Shown here: positions 35,447-45,579 of the stretch, piece after piece
Numbering within the stretch: position 1 is the stretch's first letter
Layout: the number at the start of each line of letters is the position of its first letter
Source of the DNA: Leifsonia shinshuensis
GTDB taxonomy: Bacteria > Actinomycetota > Actinomycetes > Actinomycetales > Microbacteriaceae
DNA: 64,000 nucleotides
Assembly: GCF_014217625.1 (NCBI RefSeq)
Contig: NZ_CP043641.1
Location: forward strand, 310,001 to 374,000
Direction of reading: 5' to 3'
Notes under the pieces: generated by a model
Told to the model about the DNA's origin: nothing
Database searches by the model: none
What the model saw: only the letters and a program-made list of their open reading frames with translations
Position numbers and translations under genes: made by a program

Positions 35447-35470
35447 TGGTCAATGGCGAAGGAACCGGCC

Positions 35471-36535
35471 TCAGGAGACGGCCTGCGCGAAGCCGGCCGA
35501 CGCGTCGGCGAGGTGCTGCAGCTCGGCAGGGACCTCGCGCCCCTTGGCCTGCATCGACTGCGCCCACAGCCTCCCGGCCCGGTACGACGAGCGCACCAGC
35601 GGGCCGGACAGCACGCCGAGGAAGCCGATCTCCTCGGCCTCCTGCTTGAGCTCCACGAACTCGTCCGGGTGCACCCAGCGGGCGACCGGGAGGTGGCGCG
35701 GGCTCGGCCGCAGGTACTGCGTGATCGTGATGATGTCGGTGCCGGCGTCGTGGAGGTCGCGGAGGGCCTGGCTGATCTCCGCTCGTTCCTCTCCCATCCC
35801 GAGGATGAGGTTCGACTTGGTGATCAGCCCGGCCCGGCGGCCCTGCGTGATCACGTCCAGCGACCGCTCGTAGCGGAACGCCGGCCGGATGCGCTTGAAG
35901 ATGCGCGGCACGGTCTCGACGTTGTGCGCGAACACCTCAGGCTTCGCGGAGAACACCTCGCCGAGGTACTCGGGGTTGCCGGAGAAGTCCGGCACCAGGA
36001 TCTCCACGCCGGTGCCCGGGCTCTGCCGGTGGATCTCGCGGATGGTCTCCGCGTACAGCCACGAGCCTTCGTCAGGGAGGTCGTCGCGCGCGACGCCGGT
36101 CACGGTCGAGTAGCGCAGGCCCATCTTCGCCACGGACTCGCCGACGCGGCGCGGCTCGTCGCGGTCGAACTCGGCGGGCTTGCCGGTGTCGATCTGGCAG
36201 AAATCGCAGCGGCGGGTGCACTGCGAGCCGCCGATGAGGAACGTCGCCTCGCGGTCCTCCCAGCACTCGTAGATGTTCGGGCAGCCGGCCTCCTGGCAGA
36301 CCGTGTGCAGCTCCTCGGACTTCACGAGGTTCTGGAGCTGGCGGTACTCGGGGCCCATCTTGGCCTTGGTCTTGATCCAGGCGGGCTTGCGCTCGATCGG
36401 GGTCTGGGCGTTGCGCACCTCCAGGCGGAGCATGCGGCGGCCCTGGGGTTCGGCGGTCTGGGGGCCGGCGGTCTGGGGTCCGGCGGTCTGGGGCGTGGCG
36501 GTCTCAGGCTCGGCGGTCTGGGATTCGGCGGTCAT
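35471..36535 (-). CDS. lipA: Lipoyl synthase
   Basis: A 354-residue radical-SAM enzyme that inserts two sulfurs into octanoyl groups on E2 and H proteins. The radical cluster motif is CTRRCDFCQ and the auxiliary cluster motif is [18 protein letters not shown] near the C-terminus is the family end motif. The conserved start [16 protein letters not shown] begins at about residue 36. Before it lies a low-complexity stretch of repeated Q-T-A-x-P units. The chosen ATG overlaps the lipB stop (ATGA); an internal ATG at the conserved start is the alternative. Confidence 0.96.
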   Translation of the reverse strand: MTAESQTAEPETATPQTAGPQTAGPQTAEPQGRRMLRLEVRNAQTPIERKPAWIKTKAKMGPEYRQLQNLVKSEELHTVCQEAGCPNIYECWEDREATFLIGGSQCTRRCDFCQIDTGKPAEFDRDEPRRVGESVAKMGLRYSTVTGVARDDLPDEGSWLYAETIREIHRQSPGTGVEILVPDFSGNPEYLGEVFSAKPEVFAHNVETVPRIFKRIRPAFRYERSLDVITQGRRAGLITKSNLILGMGEERAEISQALRDLHDAGTDIITITQYLRPSPRHLPVARWVHPDEFVELKQEAEEIGFLGVLSGPLVRSSYRAGRLWAQSMQAKGREVPAELQHLADASAGFAQAVS

Positions 36536-37254
36536 GCGGCGGCCTCCGTCGCGGTCGGGGCGGTCGGCTGTGCTGCGTGTGCAGCCGCGACCGGACTGGT
36601 GGCGGGGTCGGCCAACGCGCGGTCGAGCGCGGCCTGGATGAGTGGAGCGACGTCCTGCGGTGTGACGGTGCGACCGAGGACGCGGGAGATGGTGGTCACG
36701 CCGGCGTCGCGGATGCCGCACGCGACGATCGTGTCGTAGGGGTCGAGACTGTTGGAGCAGTTCAGGGCGAAGCCGTGCATGGTGACGCCCTCGGCGACGC
36801 GGATGCCGATGGCGGCGATCTTCTCGTCTGCGGGGCGTCCGTCCGCCGTCGTGCCATGGCCGGGCAGCCAGACGCCGGAGCGGCCCTCCACGCGCTCACC
36901 CGGCACGCCGAGCTCCACGAGCACGTCGATGAGGACGCCTTCGAGCCAGCGGACGTAGCCGACGACATCGATCGGCTCGGCCAGCCGGAGGATCGGATAG
37001 CCGACGAGCTGTCCCGGTCCGTGCCAGGTGATCTTGCCGCCGCGATCGACGTCGATCACGGGAGTGCCGTCGGTGGGGCGTTCGTCGGGGGAGGTGCGCT
37101 TGCCCGCGGTGAAGACGGAGGCGTGCTCGAGCAGGAGGACGGTGTCGGGCGTGCGTCCCGCAGCCACGGCGGCGTGGGTCGCACGCTGCGTGGTGAGGCC
37201 GTCGTCGTACGGGATGTGCTGCCCGCCGAGCCCGGAGAGATCGAAGATCGTCAT
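36532..37254 (-). CDS. lipB: Octanoyltransferase
   Basis: A 240-residue LipB moving octanoyl from acyl carrier protein to lipoyl domains such as that of Suc[36 protein letters not shown] and [20 protein letters not shown] contain the acyl-binding and catalytic lysine segments, and [17 protein letters not shown] the catalytic cysteine (the last C). The C-terminal 30 residues are Ala/Pro/Thr-rich. TAGGAT (37261-37266, minus strand) lies six bases from the ATG, predicting a leaderless mRNA. Coupled to lipA by a 4-bp overlap. Confidence 0.95.
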   Translation of the reverse strand: MTIFDLSGLGGQHIPYDDGLTTQRATHAAVAAGRTPDTVLLLEHASVFTAGKRTSPDERPTDGTPVIDVDRGGKITWHGPGQLVGYPILRLAEPIDVVGYVRWLEGVLIDVLVELGVPGERVEGRSGVWLPGHGTTADGRPADEKIAAIGIRVAEGVTMHGFALNCSNSLDPYDTIVACGIRDAGVTTISRVLGRTVTPQDVAPLIQAALDRALADPATSPVAAAHAAQPTAPTATEAAA

Positions 37255-37414
37255 AGAGGCATCCTAAATGGACTGAGTACAGAAAATGTCCAAACGGGCG
37301 TAGGGACCGCGTGGATCGGGCTGAAGTCCTGCACAGGTTCGGGGTGGGAGCGCGTTGTCCACGGATGTGCCCGTGGGGTCTCCGGGGATGGTCGCTCCGG
37401 CGTGTACTGGAGGC

Positions 37415-38446
37415 ATGGTACGGAAGAGGAGAGCGGTGGATGTGGGCAGATGCGCGGCGGCGATCGTGGCGGCTGAAGGCTGGATCGTGCTCGGCCGGCG
37501 AGAGCCGGAGGGGGAGGACGAGGCCTCACTGGTGGTGACGGGAGGCGTGTTGCGAGGGGAGGCGGTCCTCACGGTGCGGAGCGCGGGGTCCCGGAGCGGG
37601 CCGCCGCCTGACCGGGGGGAGTCGTCTGACTGGGGGGAGTCGCCTGACTGGGGGGAGTCATCGCACCTGCCTCGGTCGTTTCCGCCGCCGTACGCCCCTC
37701 GGGCGCGCCGGGGCGAGATCGTGGTGCGGCTGCGGGAGCATCCCGGGCGCGGGTCGCTGGAGGACGTGCTCGCCGGGCCCGACGGGCTGACCGCGGGCGA
37801 GGTGGTCACCGTGCTCGCAGCGGTCGCACGTGGCGTGTCCGGCCTGCATGCGGGCGGTCGTGGCGGAGTCGGGTTGAGTCCGGGGGATGTCGGGTTCCGC
37901 GATGACGGGTGCCCGGTGCTGACGGCGGTCGACCGCCTGCGGGAGCTCGATCAGCAGACGATGGGGGAGGACGTCGATGCGTTCGCGGAGCTCGCCCGCT
38001 CGCTCTGCGCGGCAGACGAGGAGCGTGGCGCGATCGTCCTCGCAGCGGCCACCGACCGGAGGCATCGGAGTTGGGAGGATGTCGTCGCGGGACTGCTGCG
38101 GGCGGCCGACCCGACCGCGGTGCGGTGGGCGGAGCGTGATCTTCTCCGCGTCGCCGACGCACGGGCGCGGGGCGATCCGAACGAGGCAGTGACCCCGGCG
38201 GACGGCCGCGCGGCTGCGCTCGGCGAGCAACGCGCTGAACGACGCGGAGAGAGTGCGGGCCGAGATGTCCTGGGCGTCCTGGAGCGGGTGTTCGACGTAC
38301 TGGGCGACGGGCCTGTCGCTCGTGGGGTCGCTGCGGTGCGCGATTGGGTCGCCACGCGGCCGAAAGTGGTGGCGGTCGCATGCTCTCCGCTGCTGGCGGC
38401 GGTGCTGGTGCTGGTGCTGGTTCCCGGGCAGCAAGGCCCGGACTGA
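37415..38446 (+). CDS. Putative kinase-like (pseudokinase) protein with C-terminal anchor
   Basis: I do not recognise a named family. The middle (LEDVLAGPDGLTAGEVVTVL, LAAVARGVSGLHAGGRGGVG, LSPGDVGFRDDGCPVLTAVD) reads like the C-lobe of a serine/threonine kinase, but the catalytic H-R-D and D-F-G motifs are missing. Later residues are helical, and the C-terminus ends in one membrane helix (VVAVACSPLLAAVLVLVLVP). An internal repeat WGESPD spans about residues 70-83. If active at all it is a scaffold or sensor. The start is uncertain: the ATG at 37415 has a badly spaced site, and the GTG at 37436 after AGGAGA is an alternative. Confidence 0.6.
   Translation: MVRKRRAVDVGRCAAAIVAAEGWIVLGRREPEGEDEASLVVTGGVLRGEAVLTVRSAGSRSGPPPDRGESSDWGESPDWGESSHLPRSFPPPYAPRARRGEIVVRLREHPGRGSLEDVLAGPDGLTAGEVVTVLAAVARGVSGLHAGGRGGVGLSPGDVGFRDDGCPVLTAVDRLRELDQQTMGEDVDAFAELARSLCAADEERGAIVLAAATDRRHRSWEDVVAGLLRAADPTAVRWAERDLLRVADARARGDPNEAVTPADGRAAALGEQRAERRGESAGRDVLGVLERVFDVLGDGPVARGVAAVRDWVATRPKVVAVACSPLLAAVLVLVLVPGQQGPD
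37612..37662. repeat. In-frame tandem repeat, 18-bp unit
   Basis: About 2.7 copies of GGGGGGAGTCGTCTGACT (with one or two changes) inside the kinase-like gene, encoding D-W-G-E-S-x. The unit length is a multiple of three. It adds a short acidic linker before the kinase-like part. Confidence 0.85.
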
Positions 38447-38461
38447 CGGTCGCTCGCGCAG

Positions 38462-38503
38462 CGCCGGAACTGCATCGCCGGAACTGCCGCGCCGGAACCA
38501 CAG
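38462..38503. repeat. Short tandem repeat, 14-bp unit, three copies
   Basis: CGCCGGAACTGC occurs at 38462 and 38476, and CGCCGGAACCAC at 38490, each copy 14 bp apart. It lies in the spacer between the kinase-like gene and the sucB terminator and has no evident function. Confidence 0.8.
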
Positions 38504-38519
38504 CGGCCGGAAACGCGGA

Positions 38520-38549
38520 ACGGCCCGGCTCCACAGGGAGCCGGGCCGT
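38520..38549. terminator. Bidirectional terminator between the kinase-like gene and sucB
   Basis: ACGGCCCGGCTCC (38520-38532) pairs perfectly with GGAGCCGGGCCGT (38537-38549), with the loop ACAG. It lies 13 bp after the sucB stop (minus strand) and 74 bp after the plus-strand gene, so it can serve both. Confidence 0.85.
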
Positions 38550-38562
38550 CACGTCAGGCGGT

Positions 38563-40089
38563 TCAGATGCCGAGGCTGCCCTCGAAGGCGCCGCCCTCGA
38601 GGCGGTTCTTCACCGCGACGAGGAAGCGCGCGGCGTCGGCGCCGTCCACGATCCGGTGGTCGTACGACAGCGCGAGGTACACCGTGGAGCGGATCGCGAT
38701 GGAGTCCGTGCCGTCGGCCGTGATCACGACCGGCTTCTTGGTGACGATGCCCGTGCCCAGGATCGCGACCTGCGGGAGGAACACGAGCGGGGTGTCGAAC
38801 AGCGCGCCGCGCGAACCGGTGTTGGTCAGCGTGAACGTGCCTCCGGCGAGCTCGTCCGGCTTGAGGTGGTTGTCCCGGGTGCGCTGGGCGAGGTCCGCGA
38901 TCTCACCGGCGAGGCCGGCGATGTCGAGGTCCGACGCGTTGCGGATGACCGGGGTCAGCAGGCCGCGCTCGGTGTCGACCGCGATCGAGATGTTCTCGTG
39001 GTCCGGGTAGACGATGCTGTCGCCGTCGACCGTGGCGTTGATGACCGGGTAGGCCTTCAGCGCCTCGGCGGCCGCGAGGGCGAAGAACGGCAGGAAGGAG
39101 AGCTTGGTGCCGGTCTTGGCCAGGAAGTCGGCCTTCACGCGGTCGCGCAGGGCGGCGACCTTGGTGACGTCGACCTCGACCACGGTGGTGAGCTGAGCGG
39201 TCGACTGCATCGAGACGACGGCGCGCTCGGCGACGACCTTGCGCAGACGCGACATCTGCTGCGTTGTGCCGCGGAGCGGGGAGACCTCGACCACGGGGGC
39301 GGCGGCGGCGGGAGCCCCGGCTGCGGCCGGAGCGGCGGCGGCGAGGATGTCCTCCTTGCGGATGCGACCGCCGACACCGGTGCCGGTCACGTTAGCCAGG
39401 TCGACGCCGTGCTCGTTGGCGAGCTTGCGGACGATCGGGGTCACGTAGCCGGAGGTGCCGGCGTGCGCGCCCGACGTCGCAGGAGCCTCGGCGGCGGGAG
39501 CCGGAGCGGCGGCCGGAGCAGCAGCGGGAGCCGGGGCAGCGGCCGGAGCCGGAGCAGCGGCGGGAGCCGGGGCAGCGGCCGGTGCCGGAGCGGCGGCCGG
39601 AGCCTCCTGAACGGGCGCGGCCGGGGCCGGCTCCGCAGGGGGGGCGGGAGCGGGAGCGGGAGCGGCGGCGGGAGCCTCCTGAACGGGCGCGGCAGGAGCG
39701 GGCTCGGCGGCAGGGGCCGGAGCCTCCTGAGCCGGAGCCGGCGCAGCCTCGGCGGCCGGAGCCGGAGCGGCCTCAGCCTCGGCCGGCGCAGCCTCAGCAG
39801 CCGGCGCGGCCTCCGCCTCCGGCGCGGCGGCCGGAGCCTCGCCCGCACCGGAGCCGTCGCCGATCGTCACGAGCGCAGTGCCCACCTCGACCGTCTCGTC
39901 CTCATGCACCAGGATCGCCTCGATGACGCCCGCGACGGGCGAGGGGATCTCGGTGTCGACCTTGTCGGTCGAGACTTCGAGCAAGGGCTCGTCCACCTCG
40001 ACACGGTCGCCAACGTTCTTCAGCCAGCGGGTGACCGTGCCTTCCGTGACACTCTCGCCGAGTGCCGGGAGGCTGACGGATTCGCTCAT
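38563..40089 (-). CDS. sucB: 2-oxoglutarate dehydrogenase E2, dihydrolipoamide succinyltransferase
   Basis: A 508-residue E2 acyltransferase. One lipoyl domain (1 to about 78) has the modified lysine Lys43 in [11 protein letters not shown] long Ala/Pro/Glu linker (about 80-205) follows, then an E3-binding domain ([20 protein letters not shown], then [13 protein letters not shown]), and a catalytic core ending in [14 protein letters not shown] with the active histidine. In actinobacteria this E2 serves the 2-oxoglutarate and/or pyruvate complex, so the substrate is uncertain. It follows lpdA and depends on LipB and LipA, encoded nearby. Confidence 0.93.
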   Translation of the reverse strand: MSESVSLPALGESVTEGTVTRWLKNVGDRVEVDEPLLEVSTDKVDTEIPSPVAGVIEAILVHEDETVEVGTALVTIGDGSGAGEAPAAAPEAEAAPAAEAAPAEAEAAPAPAAEAAPAPAQEAPAPAAEPAPAAPVQEAPAAAPAPAPAPPAEPAPAAPVQEAPAAAPAPAAAPAPAAAPAPAAAPAPAAAPAAAPAPAAEAPATSGAHAGTSGYVTPIVRKLANEHGVDLANVTGTGVGGRIRKEDILAAAAPAAAGAPAAAAPVVEVSPLRGTTQQMSRLRKVVAERAVVSMQSTAQLTTVVEVDVTKVAALRDRVKADFLAKTGTKLSFLPFFALAAAEALKAYPVINATVDGDSIVYPDHENISIAVDTERGLLTPVIRNASDLDIAGLAGEIADLAQRTRDNHLKPDELAGGTFTLTNTGSRGALFDTPLVFLPQVAILGTGIVTKKPVVITADGTDSIAIRSTVYLALSYDHRIVDGADAARFLVAVKNRLEGGAFEGSLGI

Positions 40090-40153
40090 GAGCTTTTCTC
40101 CTTCAAAACCTGATCGTTCAGTAGCTTATTGCAGCCGCTCGCGCGGCGACGCG

Positions 40154-41527
40154 TTAGAGGGTGTGCAGCGGCTTGCCCGCGAGGTACAGGAAGGCCTCGC
40201 CCAGGGACTCGTTCTGCGTCGGGTGCGTGTGCACGAACGGGGCGATGTCCTCCGGGTACGCCTCCCAGTTCACCGCGAGCTGCGCCTCGCCGATGAGCTC
40301 GCCCACGCGGGCGCCGATCATGTGCACGCCGACGACGGGGCCGTCGTTGACGCGGACGACCTTGACGGTGCCGCTGGTGCCGATGATCTCGCTCTTGCCG
40401 TTGCCGGCCAGGCTGTAGTCGTAGCTCGTGATCGCGTCGGCGCCGTACTGCTCCGCCGCCTTGGCCTCGCTGAGGCCGATCGAGGCGACCTCGGGGTCGC
40501 AGTAGGTGACCTTAGGGATGTTGACGTCGGGGACGACGATCGGGTTCAGGCCCGCGATCTCCTCCGCCACGAAGATGCCCTGCTGGAAGCCGCGGTGCGC
40601 GAGCTGCAGGCCGGGGACGATGTCGCCGACGGCGTAGACGCCGGGGATGTTGGTCTGGAGGCGCTCGTCGGTGATGACGAAGCCGCGGTCGAGCGTGACG
40701 CCGACCTCGTCGTAGCCCATGCCGGCCGTGAGCGGGCCGCGGCCGACCGCGACGAGCAGCAGCTCGGCGTCGACCGTGCTGCCGTCCTCCAGCGAGACGA
40801 CGACGCCGTTCTCGTTCTGGGTGACGCCGGAGAACCGGACGCCGAGGCGGTAGTCGATGCCGCGGCGGCGGAAGGCGCGCTCCAGCGACTTGCTGATGGT
40901 CTCGTCCTCGTTGGGGACGAGGTGCGGGAGGGCCTCGATGATGGTGACCTCGGCGCCGAAGGACTTCCAGACGCTGGCGAACTCGACGCCGATGACGCCG
41001 CCGCCGAGGACCGCGACCTTCTTGGGGACGAAGTCGAGCTCGAGGGCCTGCTCGCTGGTGATGACGCGGCCGCCGATCTCGAGGCCCGGGAGGCTGCGCG
41101 AGTAGGAGCCGGTGGCGAGGATGACGTTCTTGCCCGTGATGGTGTCGTCGCCGACCTGCACGGTCGTCGGGGAGGTCAGCTTGCCCTCGCCCTCGATGAC
41201 GGTGATGCCGCGGGCCTTCACCAGGCCCTGGAGGCCCTTGTACTTCTTGGCGATGATGCTCTGGCGGTACTCGGTGACGCCGTTGATGTCGACGCCCTGC
41301 AGCTGGGTGATGATGCCGTACTTCGCCGACTCCCGCGAGTAGTCCGCGACCTCGGCCGCGTGCAGCAGCGCCTTGGTCGGGATACAGCCGCGGTGCAGGC
41401 AGGTGCCGCCGACCTTGTCCTTCTCGATCATGCCGACGGTGAAACCGAGCTCGGCCGCACGCAGCGCTGCTGCGTAGCCTCCACTCCCACCGCCGAGCAC
41501 CACAATGTCAAAGTTCTGCTCAGACAC
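40154..41527 (-). CDS. lpdA: Dihydrolipoamide dehydrogenase (E3)
   Basis: A 457-residue flavoenzyme that reoxidises dihydrolipoyl groups and reduces NAD+. The FAD motif GGGSGG is at 12-17, the redox disulfide is Cys43 and Cys48 in GGTCLHRGCIP, and the NAD motif is VLGGGVIGVEFAS. The C-terminal HTHPTQNES holds the catalytic His-Glu pair supplied to the dimer partner. It is the E3 of the complex whose E2 is the next gene, 64 bp downstream. Confidence 0.97.
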   Translation of the reverse strand: MSEQNFDIVVLGGGSGGYAAALRAAELGFTVGMIEKDKVGGTCLHRGCIPTKALLHAAEVADYSRESAKYGIITQLQGVDINGVTEYRQSIIAKKYKGLQGLVKARGITVIEGEGKLTSPTTVQVGDDTITGKNVILATGSYSRSLPGLEIGGRVITSEQALELDFVPKKVAVLGGGVIGVEFASVWKSFGAEVTIIEALPHLVPNEDETISKSLERAFRRRGIDYRLGVRFSGVTQNENGVVVSLEDGSTVDAELLLVAVGRGPLTAGMGYDEVGVTLDRGFVITDERLQTNIPGVYAVGDIVPGLQLAHRGFQQGIFVAEEIAGLNPIVVPDVNIPKVTYCDPEVASIGLSEAKAAEQYGADAITSYDYSLAGNGKSEIIGTSGTVKVVRVNDGPVVGVHMIGARVGELIGEAQLAVNWEAYPEDIAPFVHTHPTQNESLGEAFLYLAGKPLHTL

Positions 41528-41631
41528 CCAGCTACTCCTCGCGCATCAGGATTCGTGACACGATCCTGCCCCGGGGGGATGACGTGGGGCAGGCGTTGCA
41601 TGGGCAGGATTTTCCTGCCCATACGACCCTA

Positions 41632-43113
41632 CTACCTCTGGGAAAAGTCCTCGGCCAAACGGATGAGCGCACGTACGCTGACGGCGGACGGTCCCTTGCC
41701 GGTGAAGCCGTAGGGCGCGGACGGCCCCTTCGCGGGGCCCGCGATGTCCAGGTGCGCCCACGGGATGCGCGGCGCGTCGTCCTCGTCCCCGGTGCGGCCG
41801 ATGAACTCCTGGAGGAACACGCCGGCCAGCAGCATGCCGCCCGCGGTGACGCCCGGGTTGGCGTTCGCGATGTCGGCGACGTCGGAGTTGATGGTGGCGC
41901 GCAGCTCGCTCGCGAGCGGCATCGGCCAGAGCAGCTCGCCGGAGGCCTTCGCCGCGGCGAGGACGTCGCCGACCAGGTCGTCGGAGCCCATGACCGCGGC
42001 GTAGCGGGTGCCGAGCGCGACCATCGCCGCGCCGGTCAGGGTGGCGACGTCGACGATCGCGTCCGGGTGCTCCTCGCCGGCGGCGACCAGGCCGTCCGCG
42101 AGCACGAGGCGGCCCTCCGCGTCGGTGTTCAGCACCTCAACGGTGCGGCCGCCGCGCATGCGCAGCACGTCGTTCGGGCGGATGGCGGAGCCCGACGGCA
42201 TGTTCTCGGCCAGGCACAGCCAGGCGGTCACGCGCACCGGCAAGGCGAGGCGCGCGGCGGCGAGGGCGACGGCGAGCACCGTGGCTGCGCCGGTCATGTC
42301 GTACTTCATCCCGACCATGCCGGAGGCGGGCTTCAGCGACAGGCCGCCGGAGTCGAAGGTGATGCCCTTGCCGACCAGGGCGAGGTGCTTCGCGGCGCCG
42401 GCCGGCGCGTAGTCGACCTTCACCAGCCGCGGCGGGCGCACGGAGCCCTGCCCGACGCCGAGGATGCCGCCGAAGCCCTCGGACTCCAGCCGGCGCTCGT
42501 CCCACACCTCGACGGTGACGGGAAGACCCTCCACGGCCTCCTCGACGCGCGACGCGAACGACGCGGGATAGAGGTCGATCGGAGGAGTGTTGACCAGGTC
42601 CTTCACCAGGGCGGCGGCGCCGGAGACCGCGAGGGCGCGCGCCACGAGGGTGTCGCCCGCGTCGGATGCGCCGACGACCTCGATGGTCGCGACCGGGGTC
42701 TTGACGCCGGCACGGCTCGCGGACCGGTAGTCGGTGAAGGCGTACGCGCCGAGCGCCGCTCCTTCGAGCACCGCGCCGAGCCGGGCGTCGTCCTCCGCCG
42801 GCAGGTCGAGCGCGACGGAGGCGGTGCCGGCGAGCTGGCGGATCGCCGTGCCCGCCGCGTAGCGCAGCGCGTCCTCGTCCACCGGCTCCGGGAGGCCGAC
42901 GACGGCGAGCCCCGGGCCTCCCGCGGCGCCGGGGAGCCGGACCAGTTCGTCCTTGCCTCCGCCGAAGCCGACCGCCGCCAGCTCATCGCCCAGGCCGTCC
43001 GGAGCGGACCCCGACAGCACGGTCACGCCATCGGCGCCGGAACGCGCGGCGAGGACGAGGACGTCGGCGGAAGAGGAGGGGGCGGGCGAGAGGCTGAGGG
43101 CGGGAGGCGTCAT
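41632..43113 (-). CDS. pepA: Leucyl aminopeptidase (M17)
   Basis: A complete 493-residue M17 enzyme. The N-terminal regulatory domain runs to about 170. The catalytic domain has LVGKGITFDSGGLSLKPASG, with metal-binding lysine and aspartate, and NTDAEGRLVLADGL with the second metal site and active arginine. It trims peptides in the cytoplasm with two zinc or manganese ions. TAGGGT (43120-43125, minus strand) is six bases before the ATG, predicting a leaderless mRNA. A second M17 gene ends at 247. Confidence 0.96.
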   Translation of the reverse strand: MTPPALSLSPAPSSSADVLVLAARSGADGVTVLSGSAPDGLGDELAAVGFGGGKDELVRLPGAAGGPGLAVVGLPEPVDEDALRYAAGTAIRQLAGTASVALDLPAEDDARLGAVLEGAALGAYAFTDYRSASRAGVKTPVATIEVVGASDAGDTLVARALAVSGAAALVKDLVNTPPIDLYPASFASRVEEAVEGLPVTVEVWDERRLESEGFGGILGVGQGSVRPPRLVKVDYAPAGAAKHLALVGKGITFDSGGLSLKPASGMVGMKYDMTGAATVLAVALAAARLALPVRVTAWLCLAENMPSGSAIRPNDVLRMRGGRTVEVLNTDAEGRLVLADGLVAAGEEHPDAIVDVATLTGAAMVALGTRYAAVMGSDDLVGDVLAAAKASGELLWPMPLASELRATINSDVADIANANPGVTAGGMLLAGVFLQEFIGRTGDEDDAPRIPWAHLDIAGPAKGPSAPYGFTGKGPSAVSVRALIRLAEDFSQR

Positions 43114-43232
43114 GTCTCGACCCTAGCCGCTCCGTCCCGCGCAGCGGCGGAGCGCTGTCTGTTCGCTGTGGGCGTGCTGCGAGCGGCCCCGAGCGCCGCG
43201 ACCGGGTCGGGTGCGCGGCCTAGAGTTGATCT

Positions 43233-44177
43233 ATGCGAGACCCCGCGGACCTGTACGAGCTGAACCCGGCACTGGTGGTGCCGGAGGGCCTCCCTCTGAT
43301 CGCGGGGCTCACCGGGTTCGCCGACGCCGGCTCCGGCGTCAGCCAGCTCGGCACCTACCTGCTCGGCACGCTCGACAGCGAGGTCGTCGCGACCTTCGAC
43401 GCCGACATCCTGCTCGACTACCGCGCCCGGCGGCCGATCATCTACTTCGACCAGGACCACCTGGCCGACTACCAGCCGTCGACGCTGAAGCTGCACCTGG
43501 TCTACGACGAGCTGCGCCAGCCGTTCCTCTTCCTGTCCGGGTTCGAGCCCGACTTCCGCTGGGAGGCGTTCACGGAGGCCGTGCTCGGGCTGATCGAGCG
43601 CTACCAGGTCAAGAGCGTCACGTGGGTGCACTCCATCCCGATGCCCGTGCCGCACACCCGGCCGATCGGCGTGACCGTCAGCGGCAACCGTTCCGACCTG
43701 ATCGAGGCGATGTCGATCTGGAAGCCGCAGACGCAGGTGCCGGGCAACGCCCTCCACCTGCTGGAGTACCGGCTGCAGCAGCTCTCGTACCCGATCGCCG
43801 GGTTCGTGCTGCTCATCCCGCACTACCTCGCCGACACCGAGTACCCCGCGGCCGCGATCGCGGGACTGGAGAGCATCAGCGCCGCGACCGGCCTGATCTT
43901 CCCGACCGACCGGCTGCGCGAGGAGGACCGCGAGTTCGTCGCCAACATCGACGAGCAGGTCGCGGGCAACGCCGAGCTCGCCAAGCTGGTCGGCACGCTG
44001 GAGGAGCGGCACGACACGTACATGGAGGACACCCAGCTGCGCTCGCCGCTGACCGACCGCGACGGCGAGTTGCCCAGCGCCGACGAGATCGCGGCCGAGC
44101 TGGAGAACTTCCTGGCGTTCCGCCGGCACGGCGACGACCGTCGCGGCGACGACGAGAACCCCCGCGCCGACCGCTGA
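43233..44177 (+). CDS. PAC2 family protein
   Basis: A 314-residue soluble protein. GLPLIAGLTGFADAGSGVSQ near residue 20, FLFLSGFEPDFRWEAF and VTWVHSIPMPVPHTRP match the PAC2 family, which is related to proteasome assembly chaperones. Actinobacterial members are common and of unknown role. TAGAGT (43221-43226) lies six bases before the ATG, predicting a leaderless mRNA. The last 30 residues are polar and Arg/Asp-rich. Confidence 0.9.
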   Translation: MRDPADLYELNPALVVPEGLPLIAGLTGFADAGSGVSQLGTYLLGTLDSEVVATFDADILLDYRARRPIIYFDQDHLADYQPSTLKLHLVYDELRQPFLFLSGFEPDFRWEAFTEAVLGLIERYQVKSVTWVHSIPMPVPHTRPIGVTVSGNRSDLIEAMSIWKPQTQVPGNALHLLEYRLQQLSYPIAGFVLLIPHYLADTEYPAAAIAGLESISAATGLIFPTDRLREEDREFVANIDEQVAGNAELAKLVGTLEERHDTYMEDTQLRSPLTDRDGELPSADEIAAELENFLAFRRHGDDRRGDDENPRADR

Positions 44178-44238
44178 CCCGGCCCCCGGGGCGGCCCCCG
44201 CCGCGGCATCCGCTACGGGGCGGGCATAGGATCGTGGG

Positions 44239-45579
44239 GTGAATTCGCGTCGGTCCTGGGTCATCTTCGGGATCGGAGTCTTCGCCTACCTCGTCGCCGT
44301 CATGCAGCGCACGAGCATCGGCGTCGCCGGCGTCGCCGCGACCGAGCGGTTCCACGTCTCCGCCGCCGTCCTCTCGTCGATGGCGGTCGTCCAACTGATC
44401 GTCTACGCGGCGATGCAGGTGCCCGTCGGCGTGCTGATCGACCGTGTCGGATCGCGCGCGCTGATGATCGCCGGAACCGCCCTGATGGTCCTCGGCCAGG
44501 TGACGGTCGCGTTCGCGCCGACCATCACGCTGGCGATCGTGGGCCGCATCCTCGTCGGGGCGGGCGACGCGACCGTGTTCACCTCGCTCATGCGGCTGGT
44601 CAACTCCTGGTTCCGCGGCCGGATCGTGCCGCAGCTCTCGCAGTGGATCGGCAACATCGGCCAGCTCGGCCAGGTGCTGTCCGCCATCCCGTTCGCCCTG
44701 CTCCTGCACCAGTCCGGCTGGACGCCCGCGTTCCTCAGCGCCGCGTCGGTCTCGGTGGTCGCGCTCGTCGGCATCGTCGCGGCCATCCGCGACCGGCCGG
44801 TGGGCTCCAGCGAGGGGCCGCGCCCGGCGACCTGGGGCGAGTCGATGCGCCAGCTCCGGATCAGCCTCGCCCGGCCCGGCACACAGCTCGGGTTCTGGTC
44901 GCACTTCACGACGCAGTCCTCCGGCACCGTGTTCAGCCTGATGTGGGGCCTGCCGTTCATGGTGTTCGCGCTCGGCATCGATCCGTCGGAGGCCAGCGGC
45001 CTCCTCATCGTCTCGGTCGTCGCCGGTCTGATCGCCGGCCCGATCCTCGGCCTGCTGACCGCGCGCTTCCCGCTGCGGCGCAGCAACCTCGTGCTCGCGA
45101 TCGTCGGGATGATGGGGCTGGTCTGGGCGCTCGTGCTGCTCTGGCCGGGGACGCCGCCCCTGTGGCTGCTCATCCTCCTGCTCGTCGCGATCGGGATCGG
45201 CGGGCCCGGCTCGCTGATCGGCTTCGACTTCGCGCGCACCTCCAACCCGCTGCACAGCCTCGGCTCCGCCAACGGCATCGTCAACGTCGGCGGCTTCCTC
45301 GCCAGCTTCGTGATGATGTTCCTGATCGGCGTCGCTCTCGACGCCCAGAACACCGCGCACACGGTCGCCGGACTCTACGCGCTCGACTCCTTCCGCTGGG
45401 CGTTCGCCGTGCAGTACGTGATCGTGGGCATCGGCGTCGTCTTCCTCGTCCGGGCCCGCCGACGCACCCGCCGCCGGCTCGCGGAGGAGGAGGGAATAGA
45501 AGTGGGCCCCTTGTGGGTTGCATTGGTTGACGCTTGGCGCAGGCGAGATGGTCGGGAGCCTGGCGAGAACGTGCAATAA
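44239..45579 (+). CDS. MFS transporter
   Basis: A 446-residue protein with 12 membrane helices. GVLIDRVGSRALMIAGTALM (after helix 2) is the major facilitator motif, and GRILVGAGDATVFTSLMRLV follows. It resembles the nitrate or organic-acid type carriers; the solute is not identifiable. TAGGAT (44227-44232) is six bases before the GTG start, predicting a leaderless mRNA. The C-terminus is charged and cytoplasmic. The sigA gene follows after a 202-bp spacer. Confidence 0.85.
   Translation: MNSRRSWVIFGIGVFAYLVAVMQRTSIGVAGVAATERFHVSAAVLSSMAVVQLIVYAAMQVPVGVLIDRVGSRALMIAGTALMVLGQVTVAFAPTITLAIVGRILVGAGDATVFTSLMRLVNSWFRGRIVPQLSQWIGNIGQLGQVLSAIPFALLLHQSGWTPAFLSAASVSVVALVGIVAAIRDRPVGSSEGPRPATWGESMRQLRISLARPGTQLGFWSHFTTQSSGTVFSLMWGLPFMVFALGIDPSEASGLLIVSVVAGLIAGPILGLLTARFPLRRSNLVLAIVGMMGLVWALVLLWPGTPPLWLLILLLVAIGIGGPGSLIGFDFARTSNPLHSLGSANGIVNVGGFLASFVMMFLIGVALDAQNTAHTVAGLYALDSFRWAFAVQYVIVGIGVVFLVRARRRTRRRLAEEEGIEVGPLWVALVDAWRRRDGREPGENVQ

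Noticed and set aside
39481..39850. Repetitive DNA in the sucB gene as a mobile or regulatory repeat
   Set aside because: It encodes the Ala/Pro/Glu linker between the lipoyl and E3-binding domains, which is normally low-complexity in E2 proteins.
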